Assembly (NCBI GenBank): GCA_036502765.1
Contig: DASXXX010000282.1
Span: 1-21,367, forward strand
Direction: 5' to 3'
Source: DASUAS01 sp036502765
GTDB lineage: Bacteria; Actinomycetota; Acidimicrobiia; IMCC26256; DASPTH01
DNA length: 21,367 nt
Numbering within the stretch: position 1 is the stretch's first letter; every line of letters starts with the position of its first letter. The position numbers and the translations under genes were made by a program. The notes below the pieces were generated by a model. The model searched no databases, was not told where the DNA came from, and saw nothing but the letters and a program-made list of their open reading frames with translations. Below are positions 1 to 7,229 of this stretch, in pieces.

Positions 1-387
1 CAGGTGAAGGAAGTGCCGGCGGCCGCGTGGTGGGGCTCACTCGTGGTCGGTCTGCTGGCGTGCGCGATCCTGATCGCCAACAACGTGCGCGACGTCCCGA
101 CCGATGCGGTCACCGGCAAGCGCACCCTCGCGGTGCGGTTGGGCGCGACCACGGCCAAGCGGATGTTCGTCGCCTGCTACGTGGGGTCGTTCGCGTCGGT
201 GGTGATCATCGGCATCGCGCAGCCTTGGGCCCTGCTCGGTCTGCTCGCGCTCCCGCTCGCGATCGCGCCGGTGCGCACCATCCTCACGCGCAGCGACCCG
301 CCGTCGTTGGTGCAGGTGCTGGTGGCGACGTCCAAGGTCGAAGTGGTCGTCGCGGTGCTGGTGAGCGTGGGGCTGTGCCTCTCCTGA
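1..387 (+). CDS. menA: MenA, 1,4-dihydroxy-2-naphthoate polyprenyltransferase (3' part only)
   Basis: This is the C-terminal ~128 residues of a UbiA-superfamily membrane prenyltransferase; the gene begins before the window. MenA joins a polyprenyl chain to 1,4-dihydroxy-2-naphthoate in the membrane, giving demethylmenaquinone. Seen directly: the second Asp-rich motif NNVRDVPTD from base 79, followed by GKRTLAVRLG, the usual MenA signature for Mg-diphosphate binding, then three to four hydrophobic segments (about 175-240, 240-275 and 310-384). The stop codon TGA is at 385-387. The next gene, menC, most likely starts inside it at 375, so the two should be co-transcribed and translationally coupled. 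The family assignment is firm; the true start cannot be seen. Confidence 0.93.
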   Translation, partial: QVKEVPAAAWWGSLVVGLLACAILIANNVRDVPTDAVTGKRTLAVRLGATTAKRMFVACYVGSFASVVIIGIAQPWALLGLLALPLAIAPVRTILTRSDPPSLVQVLVATSKVEVVVAVLVSVGLCLS

Positions 388-1217
388 ACGAGCACCGGCT
401 GCGGCTCGCCGACCGCGCCGTCACCCTGCTCGAGGGGCCGGCGGGATGGGGCGAGTGCTCACCGCTCGCGGGGTATCCGAGCGATCCAGCGGTGTGTCGC
501 GCGGCCGCCGAGGAGGCCGCGCGAGCCGGCTTCCCGACCGCGGTGCGCGACTCGGTACCGGTGAACGCGCTGGTTGACGGCCCGTTCCTCGTGCAGGACG
601 TGCGCGGGTTCGACGCGGTGAAGGTGAAGGTCCGCGACGCAGCAGGGATCGCGCTGGTGCGAGCGGTGCGTGAAGCCGTGGGGCCCGACGTGGGCCTGCG
701 CGTCGACGCCAACGGGGCGTGGGACGTCGACACCGCGGTGGCGATGATCACGAAGCTCGCCGCGTTCGACCTCGAGTACGTGGAACAACCGTGCGGGTCA
801 CTCGAGGAGCTCGCGGCGGTGCGGCGGCGCGTCGAGGTGGCGATCGCCGCCGACGAGTGCGTCCGCTCGCTCGCCGACGCGCGCGCGTTGCGCACGCTCG
901 ACGCCGCCGACGTGATCGTGCTGAAGCAACAGCCGCTCGGTGGTGTGCGCGCCGCGCTCGCGGTCGCCGAGACTGCCGGGGTGCCCGCGGTGGTGAGCTC
1001 GATGATGGAGACGTCGGTGGGCATCGCCGCGGGCGTCGCGCTCGCCGCCGCGCTCCCCGAACTGCCCTACGCGTGCGGGCTCGCCACCCTGGGCGCGCTG
1101 CCCGGTGACGTGACCCACACGCCGCTCGTGCCGGTGGACGGCGCGCTGCCGGTGCGCTCTGTCGTCCCCGACGCCGATCTGCTCGCGCGCTACGCCGTGA
1201 AGGACGCGAGTAGGTGA
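375..1217 (+). CDS. menC: MenC, o-succinylbenzoate synthase
   Basis: An enolase-superfamily dehydratase that turns SHCHC into o-succinylbenzoate in menaquinone synthesis. The catalytic set is visible and normally spaced: KVK with K83 and K85, D111 in DANGAWD, E137 in VEQP, D160 in ADE and K184 in LKQQP. GPAGWGE near residue 21 matches the actinobacterial OSBS capping domain. The frame is open far upstream, but the upstream translation is a shadow of menA; GTG at 375 is the last plausible start before conserved sequence. It overlaps menA by 13 bases and gives 280 residues. Actinobacterial OSBS is usually about 320 residues, so the N-terminal cap looks short by roughly one strand. The 3' end overlaps the convergent hydrolase gene by 28 bases. 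Confidence 0.9.
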   Translation: MPLLNEHRLRLADRAVTLLEGPAGWGECSPLAGYPSDPAVCRAAAEEAARAGFPTAVRDSVPVNALVDGPFLVQDVRGFDAVKVKVRDAAGIALVRAVREAVGPDVGLRVDANGAWDVDTAVAMITKLAAFDLEYVEQPCGSLEELAAVRRRVEVAIAADECVRSLADARALRTLDAADVIVLKQQPLGGVRAALAVAETAGVPAVVSSMMETSVGIAAGVALAAALPELPYACGLATLGALPGDVTHTPLVPVDGALPVRSVVPDADLLARYAVKDASR

Positions 1218-1903
1218 GCGACCTGTTCGGGCTGCTCGAGGTGACACGCGTGCCCCGCACCGTCGATCACCTCGACGCGTGCGCCCGGGATCCGCTCGGC
1301 CATGCGGTGGGCGATGTCGACGTACTTGGTGTCGAGACCGCCCACGATCAGCAGCACCGGCATCTGCAGCTTGCCGAGGCGCTCCCAGTTCGACGGTTGC
1401 GCACCCTGGCCGAGCACGCGCAGCTGCTGCGTGAGGGATTCGACGGTGTTGTCGGCGCGCCGCTCGTCGAGCCCCGCCCGCTCGGGCGGCAAGGTGGCGA
1501 AGAGCGGTTGCGCGAGCCAGCGCTCGAGGAAGGCGTCGACGCCGTCGCGCTCGATGTCCTGCGCGAGGTGCTCGTCGGCGTCGCGACGGACGGCACGGGC
1601 GTGCTCGTCCGCGATCCCGGGCGACGCGCTCACCAGCACGAGGCGCCGCACCACGTCGCGACGGTCGAGCGCGAGTTGCAGCGCGAGTCGGCCGCCCTGC
1701 GAGTACCCGATGTACGTGGCATCGGCAACGCCGAGCGCTGCGGCTGTGTCACGGAAGTCGCCGCCGACGACGGTTCGGGGCACGATGAAGAGCCGCACAG
1801 CATCGTCGTCACCGCCGACCTCGTGCTGCATCGCTTGCAGGACCGGATCCCACGATGCCGGCGTCTGTGTGAAACCGTGCACGAAGACGAAGTCCGCTTC
1901 CAC
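1190..1903 (-). CDS. menH: MenH-type alpha/beta hydrolase (SHCHC synthase)
   Basis: An alpha/beta-hydrolase fold protein of 237 residues. MenH removes pyruvate from SEPHCHC, the MenD product, to give SHCHC, the MenC substrate. A catalytic triad can be placed: Ser68 in GYSQGG, Asp191 in GLDTKY and His218 in GAGHACHLEQP; the oxyanion-loop HGF is at residues 9-11. The Ser-elbow continuation GGRLALQLAL and the position between menC and menD support MenH over a generic esterase. An upstream ATG at 1933 would run into menD; GTG at 1903 has a GAGGA Shine-Dalgarno 7 bases before it and starts right before the first strand. The gene is antisense to its neighbours, which is odd for a pathway gene. The exact substrate is inferred from context. 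Confidence 0.82.
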   Translation of the reverse strand: MEADFVFVHGFTQTPASWDPVLQAMQHEVGGDDDAVRLFIVPRTVVGGDFRDTAAALGVADATYIGYSQGGRLALQLALDRRDVVRRLVLVSASPGIADEHARAVRRDADEHLAQDIERDGVDAFLERWLAQPLFATLPPERAGLDERRADNTVESLTQQLRVLGQGAQPSNWERLGKLQMPVLLIVGGLDTKYVDIAHRMAERIPGARVEVIDGAGHACHLEQPEQVAHLLASFTA

Positions 1904-1917
1904 GGAGGCATCCTCGC
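1904..1917. promoter_or_regulatory. 14-base divergent gap with back-to-back ribosome binding sites
   Basis: The start codons of the menH-type gene (1903, minus) and menD (1918, plus) are separated by 14 bases. This gap holds GGAGG at 1904-1908 for menD (9-base spacing) and, read on the other strand, GAGGA at 1915-1911 for the hydrolase (7-base spacing). There is no room for promoters, so any promoter for either gene must lie inside the other coding region, or menD must be expressed from the menA-menC transcript. Confidence 0.8.
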
Positions 1918-3627
1918 ATGACCCGCGACGCAACGACCGCCTTCGCCCGCACGTTGGTCGACGAGTGGGCGCGCCACGGCGTCACCGACGCCTGCGTCGC
2001 GCCCGGCTCCCGTTCGGCGCCGCTCGCCCTCGCGCTGGCGGCCGACGAGCGCATCCGGGTGCACGTGCACCTCGACGAGCGCTCGGCGTCGTTCTTCGCG
2101 CTCGGAGTGGCGCGCGCCACCGGTCGTCCCGCGGTGGTGCTGTGCACCTCGGGCACCGCGGGTGCCAACTTCCATCCCGCAGTGCTGGAGGCCCACCACG
2201 GGCGCGTGCCCTTGATCGTCTGCACTGCCGACCGCCCGCCCGAGCTGCGCGACACCGGGGCGGGGCAGACCATCGACCAGGTGAAGCTCTTCGGCAACGC
2301 CGTCCGCTGGTTCCACGAGGCCGAAGTGCCCAGCGATCGTGACGGCGCGGGTGCCGCGTGGCGTGCGTTGGCGTCGCGCGCGGTCGCCGACGCGAGTGGG
2401 TCACCCGCGGGACCGGTGCACCTGAACCTCCCGTTCCGCGAGCCGTTGGTGCCGACGGGTGAGGAGCTGGTCGAGGCACCCGGACGTTCCGACGACCGAC
2501 CCTGGACCGCGAGCGCGCCCGGCGTGCGCGCGCCGTCGGTCGAGATGCTCGATGCGCTCGCGCACCTGATCGCCGATCGGCCGCGAGGTCTGATCGTCGC
2601 GGGCTGGGGAGCAGGCGTGCGGTCGTCGACCGTGCTCCGCTTCGCCGAGGTCGCCGGGTGGCCGGTGCTGGCCGACCCGCTGTCGAACCTGCGGGTACCG
2701 GGCACGATCGCCGCGTACGACCCGCTGTTGCGCGTCACCGGATTCGCCGACGGTCACGCGCCCGACGTGGTGCTGCGCATCGGTGGCCCCACCACCAACA
2801 AGCCGCTCGTGCAGTGGCTGGACGCGGCGGTCGACCAGGTGCTCGTCGACCCCGACGGCGCGTGGCTCGATCCGTTGCACGGGGTGAGCGGCCGGATGGT
2901 CGCCGACCCGGAGCTGCTGCTCGGCGCGCTCGCCGACGCGGTCGACGTCATCGTCGACGAGGAGTGGGTGCGCACCTGGACCGAGGCCGACACCACCGCG
3001 CGCGCCGCGATCGACGCGCTGATCGACGGATGGGAGCAGCCGTTCGAGGGTCGGATCGCACGTGATGTCGTGCGGGCGATCCCGGCCGACGCTTCGCTGG
3101 TGGTCGCGTCGAGCATGCCCGTGCGCGACGTCGAGAGCTTCGCTCGTGCGCGCGACGAAGTGACCTTCCACGCCAACCGCGGGGTGAACGGCATCGACGG
3201 GTTCGTCTCGACCGTGCTCGGGATCGCCGCCGGTTCCGACGACGCGACCGTCGCGTTGGTCGGCGACCTGTGCTTCCTCCACGACTCCAACGGCCTGCTC
3301 GGCGCGGTCGACCGCGGCCTCGATGCCACGTTCGTGGTCGTCGACAACGGCGGCGGCGGGATCTTCTCGTTCCTGCCGCAGGCCGACCTGCCCGACCACT
3401 TCGAGACGTTGTTCGGCACACCCCAGGCCGTCGACCTCGGTGCGCTGGCGACGGTGCACGGCATCCCGGTCACCGAGGTGGGCGCGGCGGCCGAGCTCGA
3501 GCCCGCGCTGGTCGGCGCGATCGACAGCGGCGGGGTGCAGGTCGTGCGCGTCCGCACCGATCGCGAGGCGAACGTCACCCGTCACCGCGAGGTCTGGGCC
3601 GCGGTCGCGGATTCATTGCCCCGCTAG
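1918..3627 (+). CDS. menD: MenD, SEPHCHC synthase (ThDP enzyme)
   Basis: A thiamine-diphosphate enzyme of 569 residues, the usual MenD length. It adds the succinyl semialdehyde carbanion derived from 2-oxoglutarate to isochorismate, the first committed step of classical menaquinone synthesis. Seen: APGSRSAPLA at 28-37; the ThDP-activating Glu54 in DERSASFFALG; CTSGTAGANF; DRPPELRDTGAGQTIDQ; and a ThDP/Mg-binding stretch from GDL at 449-451 to N477 in NGGGGIFSFLPQ. ATG at 1918 has GGAGG 9 bases upstream. The gene faces menF convergently with a 45-base gap, so the enzyme and the source of its substrate isochorismate are encoded on opposite strands. Confidence 0.97.
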   Translation: MTRDATTAFARTLVDEWARHGVTDACVAPGSRSAPLALALAADERIRVHVHLDERSASFFALGVARATGRPAVVLCTSGTAGANFHPAVLEAHHGRVPLIVCTADRPPELRDTGAGQTIDQVKLFGNAVRWFHEAEVPSDRDGAGAAWRALASRAVADASGSPAGPVHLNLPFREPLVPTGEELVEAPGRSDDRPWTASAPGVRAPSVEMLDALAHLIADRPRGLIVAGWGAGVRSSTVLRFAEVAGWPVLADPLSNLRVPGTIAAYDPLLRVTGFADGHAPDVVLRIGGPTTNKPLVQWLDAAVDQVLVDPDGAWLDPLHGVSGRMVADPELLLGALADAVDVIVDEEWVRTWTEADTTARAAIDALIDGWEQPFEGRIARDVVRAIPADASLVVASSMPVRDVESFARARDEVTFHANRGVNGIDGFVSTVLGIAAGSDDATVALVGDLCFLHDSNGLLGAVDRGLDATFVVVDNGGGGIFSFLPQADLPDHFETLFGTPQAVDLGALATVHGIPVTEVGAAAELEPALVGAIDSGGVQVVRVRTDREANVTRHREVWAAVADSLPR

Positions 3628-3662
3628 CAACCGCTGAGGTTGTCGACGGGTCAGTGAACCCG
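3628..3662. terminator. Two small tandem hairpins between convergent menD and menF
   Basis: Between the two stop codons lie two perfect 5-bp stems: CAACC/GGTTG (3628-3632 with 3638-3642, 5-base loop) and CGGGT/ACCCG (3647-3651 with 3658-3662, 6-base loop). Neither is followed by a T-run. Their position suggests a weak bidirectional transcription stop, but the stems are short and could occur by chance at this GC content. Confidence 0.3.
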
Positions 3663-3672
3663 CGAGCGAGGT

Positions 3673-4860
3673 CTACGGGCGGACGAGGGCTCGCAGCATG
3701 GGCTCGAGCTTGGCCTGGGTCTCGGCCCACTCGGCCTCGGGGTCGGAGCCGGCGACGATGCCGGCACCTGCGACCAGCCGGGCGCGGGCACCGTCGAGCT
3801 CGGCGCCGCGGAGCGCGATGGCCCATTCGCCGTCACCCCGGGCGTCGACCCAGCCGACGGGTCCCGCGTAGCGGCCACGGTCGAAGCCCTCGAGCTGGCG
3901 GATCGCGTCGAGCGCGGCGCGACGGGGCGTCCCGCCGACGGCAGGCGTGGGGTGGAGCAGCCGGGCGAGCTCGAGCGCGCTGGGCGCAGGCGCCGCGAGG
4001 CGACCACGGATGGGCGTGGCCAGGTGCGCCACAGGGCCGAACACCGCGACCTCGGGCACTGCGTCAGCGTGCAGCTCGCCACAGCGAGGGTCGAGGACCT
4101 CCACGATGCCGTCGACGACGAAGCGGTGCTCCCGCGTGTCTTTCACCGATGCCGCCAGCGCGAGGAGCGCTTCGTCACTGTCGGCAACGGTCGTTCCCGC
4201 GACCGGGCGCGACTCGACGACGTCACCGGTGCGGCGCACGAGCAGTTCGGGGCTCGCGCCCACGAACCCCGCGCTCGCGTACACGAACGAACCCGGTTGG
4301 CTGGCGACGAGTCCGCGCACGATCTCGTGCGCGTCGAACGCGGTGTCGGCCTCGATGAGCACTTCGCGTGCGAGCACGACCTTCTCGAGCTCGCCGACGT
4401 CGATCGCCGCGAGCGCGCGCTCGACCGCGGCACGCCAGTCGTCGCGCGTGCGGGGCGCGACGACCTGGAAGCGCGTGGGCGGCGCCACGGTGACCGCGTC
4501 CGATGACTCGCCGGGACCGATCTCGGTGATCCAGGCGCGTCCGTCGCACACTCCGTGCACGCGCGTCGGCACCACGAGCTCGCCGGCCGCGTCGGGGTCG
4601 AACGGCAACGCGCCCACGGCGATTGCTCCGGTGCCGGGAAGGCCGAGCGGGTCGTCGGCGTCGATCGCGGCGAGCACCGCGGCTGCATCAACCGGCGAGA
4701 GTCGCGCTGCGACACCCGACGTGACGAGGCGAGTCGTGTGGTGGAGCCACGCGAACCCGTAGGGGTCGAAGCCGTCGAGCGGGTCGACCGGGAGCTCGAC
4801 CTCCCGCGTGACCGCGCGCAGGCGGGCCGGGACCGGGGTGGGCACGGGCATGGCGGTCAC
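3673..4860 (-). CDS. menF: MenF, isochorismate synthase
   Basis: A chorismate-binding (MST family) enzyme of 395 residues that converts chorismate to isochorismate, feeding MenD. Motifs, numbered from GTG: the likely general-base Lys160 in ELEKVVLARE; SPELL at 203-207; RPVAGT at 218-223, where Ala replaces the Lys found in anthranilate/ADC synthases and points to water as nucleophile; then EHRFVVDGI, TPAVGGTPR, GRYAGPVGW and GAGIVAGSDPEAEW towards the C-terminus. GTG at 4860 overlaps the menG stop as GTGA and has GGGGA upstream; ATG at 4851 is the alternative. It is translationally coupled to menG. A siderophore-type EntC/DhbC is possible by sequence, but the locus favours menaquinone. Confidence 0.93.
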   Translation of the reverse strand: MTAMPVPTPVPARLRAVTREVELPVDPLDGFDPYGFAWLHHTTRLVTSGVAARLSPVDAAAVLAAIDADDPLGLPGTGAIAVGALPFDPDAAGELVVPTRVHGVCDGRAWITEIGPGESSDAVTVAPPTRFQVVAPRTRDDWRAAVERALAAIDVGELEKVVLAREVLIEADTAFDAHEIVRGLVASQPGSFVYASAGFVGASPELLVRRTGDVVESRPVAGTTVADSDEALLALAASVKDTREHRFVVDGIVEVLDPRCGELHADAVPEVAVFGPVAHLATPIRGRLAAPAPSALELARLLHPTPAVGGTPRRAALDAIRQLEGFDRGRYAGPVGWVDARGDGEWAIALRGAELDGARARLVAGAGIVAGSDPEAEWAETQAKLEPMLRALVRP

Positions 4861-5600
4861 GCGCGCGTCCCCGTGAGCAGCAGCACCGAGCCGCCGGTGA
4901 GCGTGGTGTGGCGCACGTCGCGGAACCCGGCGGCGCGCAGGCGGTCCTCCAGTTCGGGCGCCGGTGGGAGATAGGCAGTGCTCTTCGGCAAGTAGCGGTA
5001 GGCCTCGGCGTCGTGGGCCACGACCCGGCCGAGCAACGGGACCGCGCCCCGGAACCACACGGCGTTCCCGGCCCGCATCAGCGGGTTGGTGGGGACGGTG
5101 GCGTCGAGGGCGGCGAAGCGACCACCGGCGCGCAGCGCCCGCGCGCACTCGGCGAACACGGCGTCGAGGTCGACGAAGTTGCGCAGCGCGAACCCGCAGG
5201 TGATGCCGTCGGCGGCCGCGGTGGCGACGGGAAGGGCGGCACCATCGCCGCGCACGAGCGGCGTGGGGACACGTGCCGCCGCGAGCATGCCGGCGGAGAA
5301 ATCGATGCCGACCGGTGCGTACCCGCGCGCCGCGAGGTCGCGACACAGGTCGCCGGTGCCGCACGCCAGGTCGAGCACGGTCCCGCCGCGGACGGCTGCG
5401 AGCGCGTCGACGGTCCGTCGACGCCAGCCCGTGTCCATGCCCAGCGAGATGATGCGATTCATGCGGTCGTAGCGGGGCGCGAGCCGGTCGAACATGCCCT
5501 CGACCGCGTCGTGCTTGGAGTCGCCTTGTGGCAGCGAACCGTCGCGTCCCAAGACGGGGGACGGAGCGAGCGGACGCGAGCGAGGGGGGAGAGGCGTCAT
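4857..5600 (-). CDS. menG: MenG/UbiE, demethylmenaquinone methyltransferase
   Basis: A class I SAM-dependent methyltransferase of about 247 residues that C-methylates demethylmenaquinone, the last step of the pathway. Seen: HDAVEGMFDRLAPRYDRMN near residues 30-48, the SAM-binding LDLACGTGD at 75-83, GIDFSAGML, the UbiE-typical ALRNFVDLD, and RYLPKSTAYLPP near the C-terminus. ATG at 5600 overlaps the regulator's stop as ATGA; an in-frame ATG at 5612, preceded by GAGG, is possible. About 28 Pro-rich residues precede the conserved core, longer than usual. It lies in one unit with the MerR regulator upstream and menF downstream, with four-base overlaps at both junctions. Confidence 0.94.
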   Translation of the reverse strand: MTPLPPRSRPLAPSPVLGRDGSLPQGDSKHDAVEGMFDRLAPRYDRMNRIISLGMDTGWRRRTVDALAAVRGGTVLDLACGTGDLCRDLAARGYAPVGIDFSAGMLAAARVPTPLVRGDGAALPVATAAADGITCGFALRNFVDLDAVFAECARALRAGGRFAALDATVPTNPLMRAGNAVWFRGAVPLLGRVVAHDAEAYRYLPKSTAYLPPAPELEDRLRAAGFRDVRHTTLTGGSVLLLTGTRA

Positions 5601-6403
5601 GAGTGGTCCCATCCGGCCTCACCGCGCGCGGCTGCGAGCTCGCGCGGATCACCGACCGCTTCGAGGTGCTCCTGCGCGACCTCGAGCAGCACGCTGCGGA
5701 AGTGGTTGGCGACGAGCGTGGTGACGGTGGGCAGCAAGGTGCGGAACGCCTCGACCAGTCGTTCGGCCTTCACGTCGTCGTCGAGGTCGCTGCTCTGGAT
5801 CGGGCGGCGCACGTGCTCGTCGAACATCTCCACCGCGTCGGTGGCGATGGCGCGCGTCGCGTCGTGGTGACGGCGCGCCAGCGCGAGCAGATCGGGGAGA
5901 GGAAAGCCGGCCTCGAGCAGTCGGAGTCCGGCGCGCAGCACGTCGGCATCGGCCGCGGTGTAGCCGGTCGCGCCGTCGCGCTGCTGGGCGACGATGAGTC
6001 CCTCGCGCGCGACTGCGTCGAGGAGCGGTGCGGGCACCCCGACGCGCGCTGCGAGCTCGTCGAGCGTGAGCAGTTGGGCGTCGCCGGTCTGCGCACCCGC
6101 GACCGCGGCCGCGAGCGGGACGTCGGCGGCGTCGAGCTCACCGGCGAGGAGCCGGCGGATCACCGCGAGCGAGAAGCCCTGGCGCTGGAGGTCCTTGATG
6201 CGCTGGAGCCGCTCGACGTGGTCGGTGCCGTACCAGGCGATGCGCCCAGCTCGGCGGGGCGACGGCAGCAGCTGGCGCTTCTGGTAGAAGCGGATGGTGT
6301 CGACCGAGACCTCGGCGCGCCGGGCGAGCTCCTCGACCCGGATCTCGCCGTTGGAGTCGCCGCCGTTGGTGGTGCCGGTGGGCGCGGGGCCCGCAGTTCC
6401 CAT
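5597..6403 (-). CDS. MerR-family regulator with two MerR-like HTH domains
   Basis: A 268-residue transcription factor. Residues ~21-90 form a typical MerR DNA-binding domain: IRVEELARRAEVSVDTIRFY, then the wing with RIAWYG and the helix QRIKDLQRQGFSLAVIRRLL. Residues ~111-180 look like a second, diverged MerR winged helix: LTLDELAARVGVPAPLLDAVAREG, then GYTAADADVLRAGLRLLEAGFPLPDLLALARRH. The rest is helical without obvious metal-binding Cys, so the ligand is unknown. The stop overlaps the menG start (ATGA), making it the first gene of a merR-menG-menF unit and a likely regulator of it; this is inference. ATG at 6403 has no good Shine-Dalgarno but a -10 box 8 bases before it, consistent with a leaderless mRNA. 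Confidence 0.87.
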   Translation of the reverse strand: MGTAGPAPTGTTNGGDSNGEIRVEELARRAEVSVDTIRFYQKRQLLPSPRRAGRIAWYGTDHVERLQRIKDLQRQGFSLAVIRRLLAGELDAADVPLAAAVAGAQTGDAQLLTLDELAARVGVPAPLLDAVAREGLIVAQQRDGATGYTAADADVLRAGLRLLEAGFPLPDLLALARRHHDATRAIATDAVEMFDEHVRRPIQSSDLDDDVKAERLVEAFRTLLPTVTTLVANHFRSVLLEVAQEHLEAVGDPRELAAARGEAGWDHS

Positions 6404-6411
6404 GAGTGGGC

Positions 6412-6440
6412 ATTCTAGGAGCAGTTGCTCCCGCGGTCAC
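6412..6440 (-). promoter_or_regulatory. Candidate promoter with MerR-type dyad operator
   Basis: Read on the minus strand: GTGACC (6440-6435, -35-like), a 17-base spacer, TAGAAT (6417-6412, -10), 8 bases, then ATG at 6403. The spacer holds a 6+6 inverted repeat with a 2-base centre, GGAGCAGTTGCTCC (6418-6431, plus-strand reading), abutting the -10. A dyad between -35 and -10 is where MerR proteins bind. The start site would lie at or next to the ATG, implying leaderless translation. Confidence 0.55.
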
Positions 6441-6445
6441 ACCGG

Positions 6446-6468
6446 CGCGATCAGGCAGCCGCGATCAG
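6446..6468. repeat. 9-bp direct repeat CGCGATCAG
   Basis: CGCGATCAG occurs at 6446-6454 and 6460-6468 (14-base period). The second copy includes the stop codon of the VTT-domain gene. Upstream of the merR promoter this could be a factor-binding site, but two copies of a 9-mer are weak evidence. Confidence 0.3.
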
Positions 6469-7229
6469 ACGGCGGGTTCCGACCCCGGTTCCGGTCCTGC
6501 CGTCTCGGCGTCGCGGACGGCGCTGCGCGCCTTCTCGGCGTGGTACCCGACCAGCACCATGAACAGCACGGCCACCAACACCGCCAGCTCGGTGCTCGCC
6601 TTCTCCGACACGTGCTCGGCCGACCACGACGCGAACGCGTAGAAGAGCAGCGCGAGCAGCACGTTGTGGAAGAACTTGCCGATGAACAGCGGCACCGCGA
6701 GCCGGCGCATGCCGTAGTGCACCACCGCGAGCGGCACCACCACCGCACCGTCCGGCAGTGGAGAGAGGCCGATGAGGAAGATGGCGAACGACGTGGCGCG
6801 CGGTCGGTGGTCGACGTTGCGGCCGATCCAACGGACCATCCGGCCGTCGGGGAGGCTCGGGCTCCTCGCCACCAGCGCGTCGGCGACCTTGTACGACGCC
6901 ACCGCGCCGATGCCGGCGCCCAGCCCGGACGCGACCCCGAGGCCCATCACGTTCTGCAGGCTGGCGCCGCCGAGCGCGGCCGAGAGCAGCGGCAACGTGT
7001 ACGGGATCTGCACCAGGATCGAGAGGTTCGCGACCAACGCGATGAAGAAGATGCCGACGAGTCCGAGCCCGGCGAGGCGGCTCACGCCGTCGGTCACGGT
7101 GTCGTTCACGCCGCGGAAAGCTCCGAAGGCGTGGAGCACGACGAACAGCAACACGATGGTGACGGCGATCGCCGCGTACTTCAGCTCGAGCGAGAGCCGA
7201 CGCGCGCGGCGGTTCGCCTGGTCAGCCAC
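6465..7229 (-). CDS. VTT/DedA-like (SNARE-associated) membrane protein
   Basis: A polytopic membrane protein of 254 residues. Hydrophobic segments are seen around residues 17-38, 54-76, 84-112 (Gly-rich, partly amphipathic), 148-172, 178-200 and 212-232. The pattern LIGLSPLPDGAVVVPLAV followed by YGMRRLAVPLFIGKFFHN resembles the core of the VTT (DedA/TVP38/YqaA) domain. Bacterial members are linked to lipid-carrier flipping and envelope homeostasis, but the role here is unknown. GTG at 7229 overlaps the MFS gene by 8 bases, so the two are likely translationally coupled; the start has GGGG directly before it. The C-terminus is a short acidic, Pro-containing tail. The family call is moderate. 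Confidence 0.68.
   Translation of the reverse strand: MADQANRRARRLSLELKYAAIAVTIVLLFVVLHAFGAFRGVNDTVTDGVSRLAGLGLVGIFFIALVANLSILVQIPYTLPLLSAALGGASLQNVMGLGVASGLGAGIGAVASYKVADALVARSPSLPDGRMVRWIGRNVDHRPRATSFAIFLIGLSPLPDGAVVVPLAVVHYGMRRLAVPLFIGKFFHNVLLALLFYAFASWSAEHVSEKASTELAVLVAVLFMVLVGYHAEKARSAVRDAETAGPEPGSEPAV

Noticed and set aside
2401..3585. Long open frame antisense to menD
   Set aside because: At this GC content antisense frames stay open by chance; its translation is low-complexity His/Arg/Val-rich with no recognisable domain, while menD is unambiguous.
4861..5652. N-terminal extension of menF upstream of GTG 4860
   Set aside because: The frame is open but is an Arg/Pro-rich shadow of menG; homology to isochorismate synthase begins near 4851.
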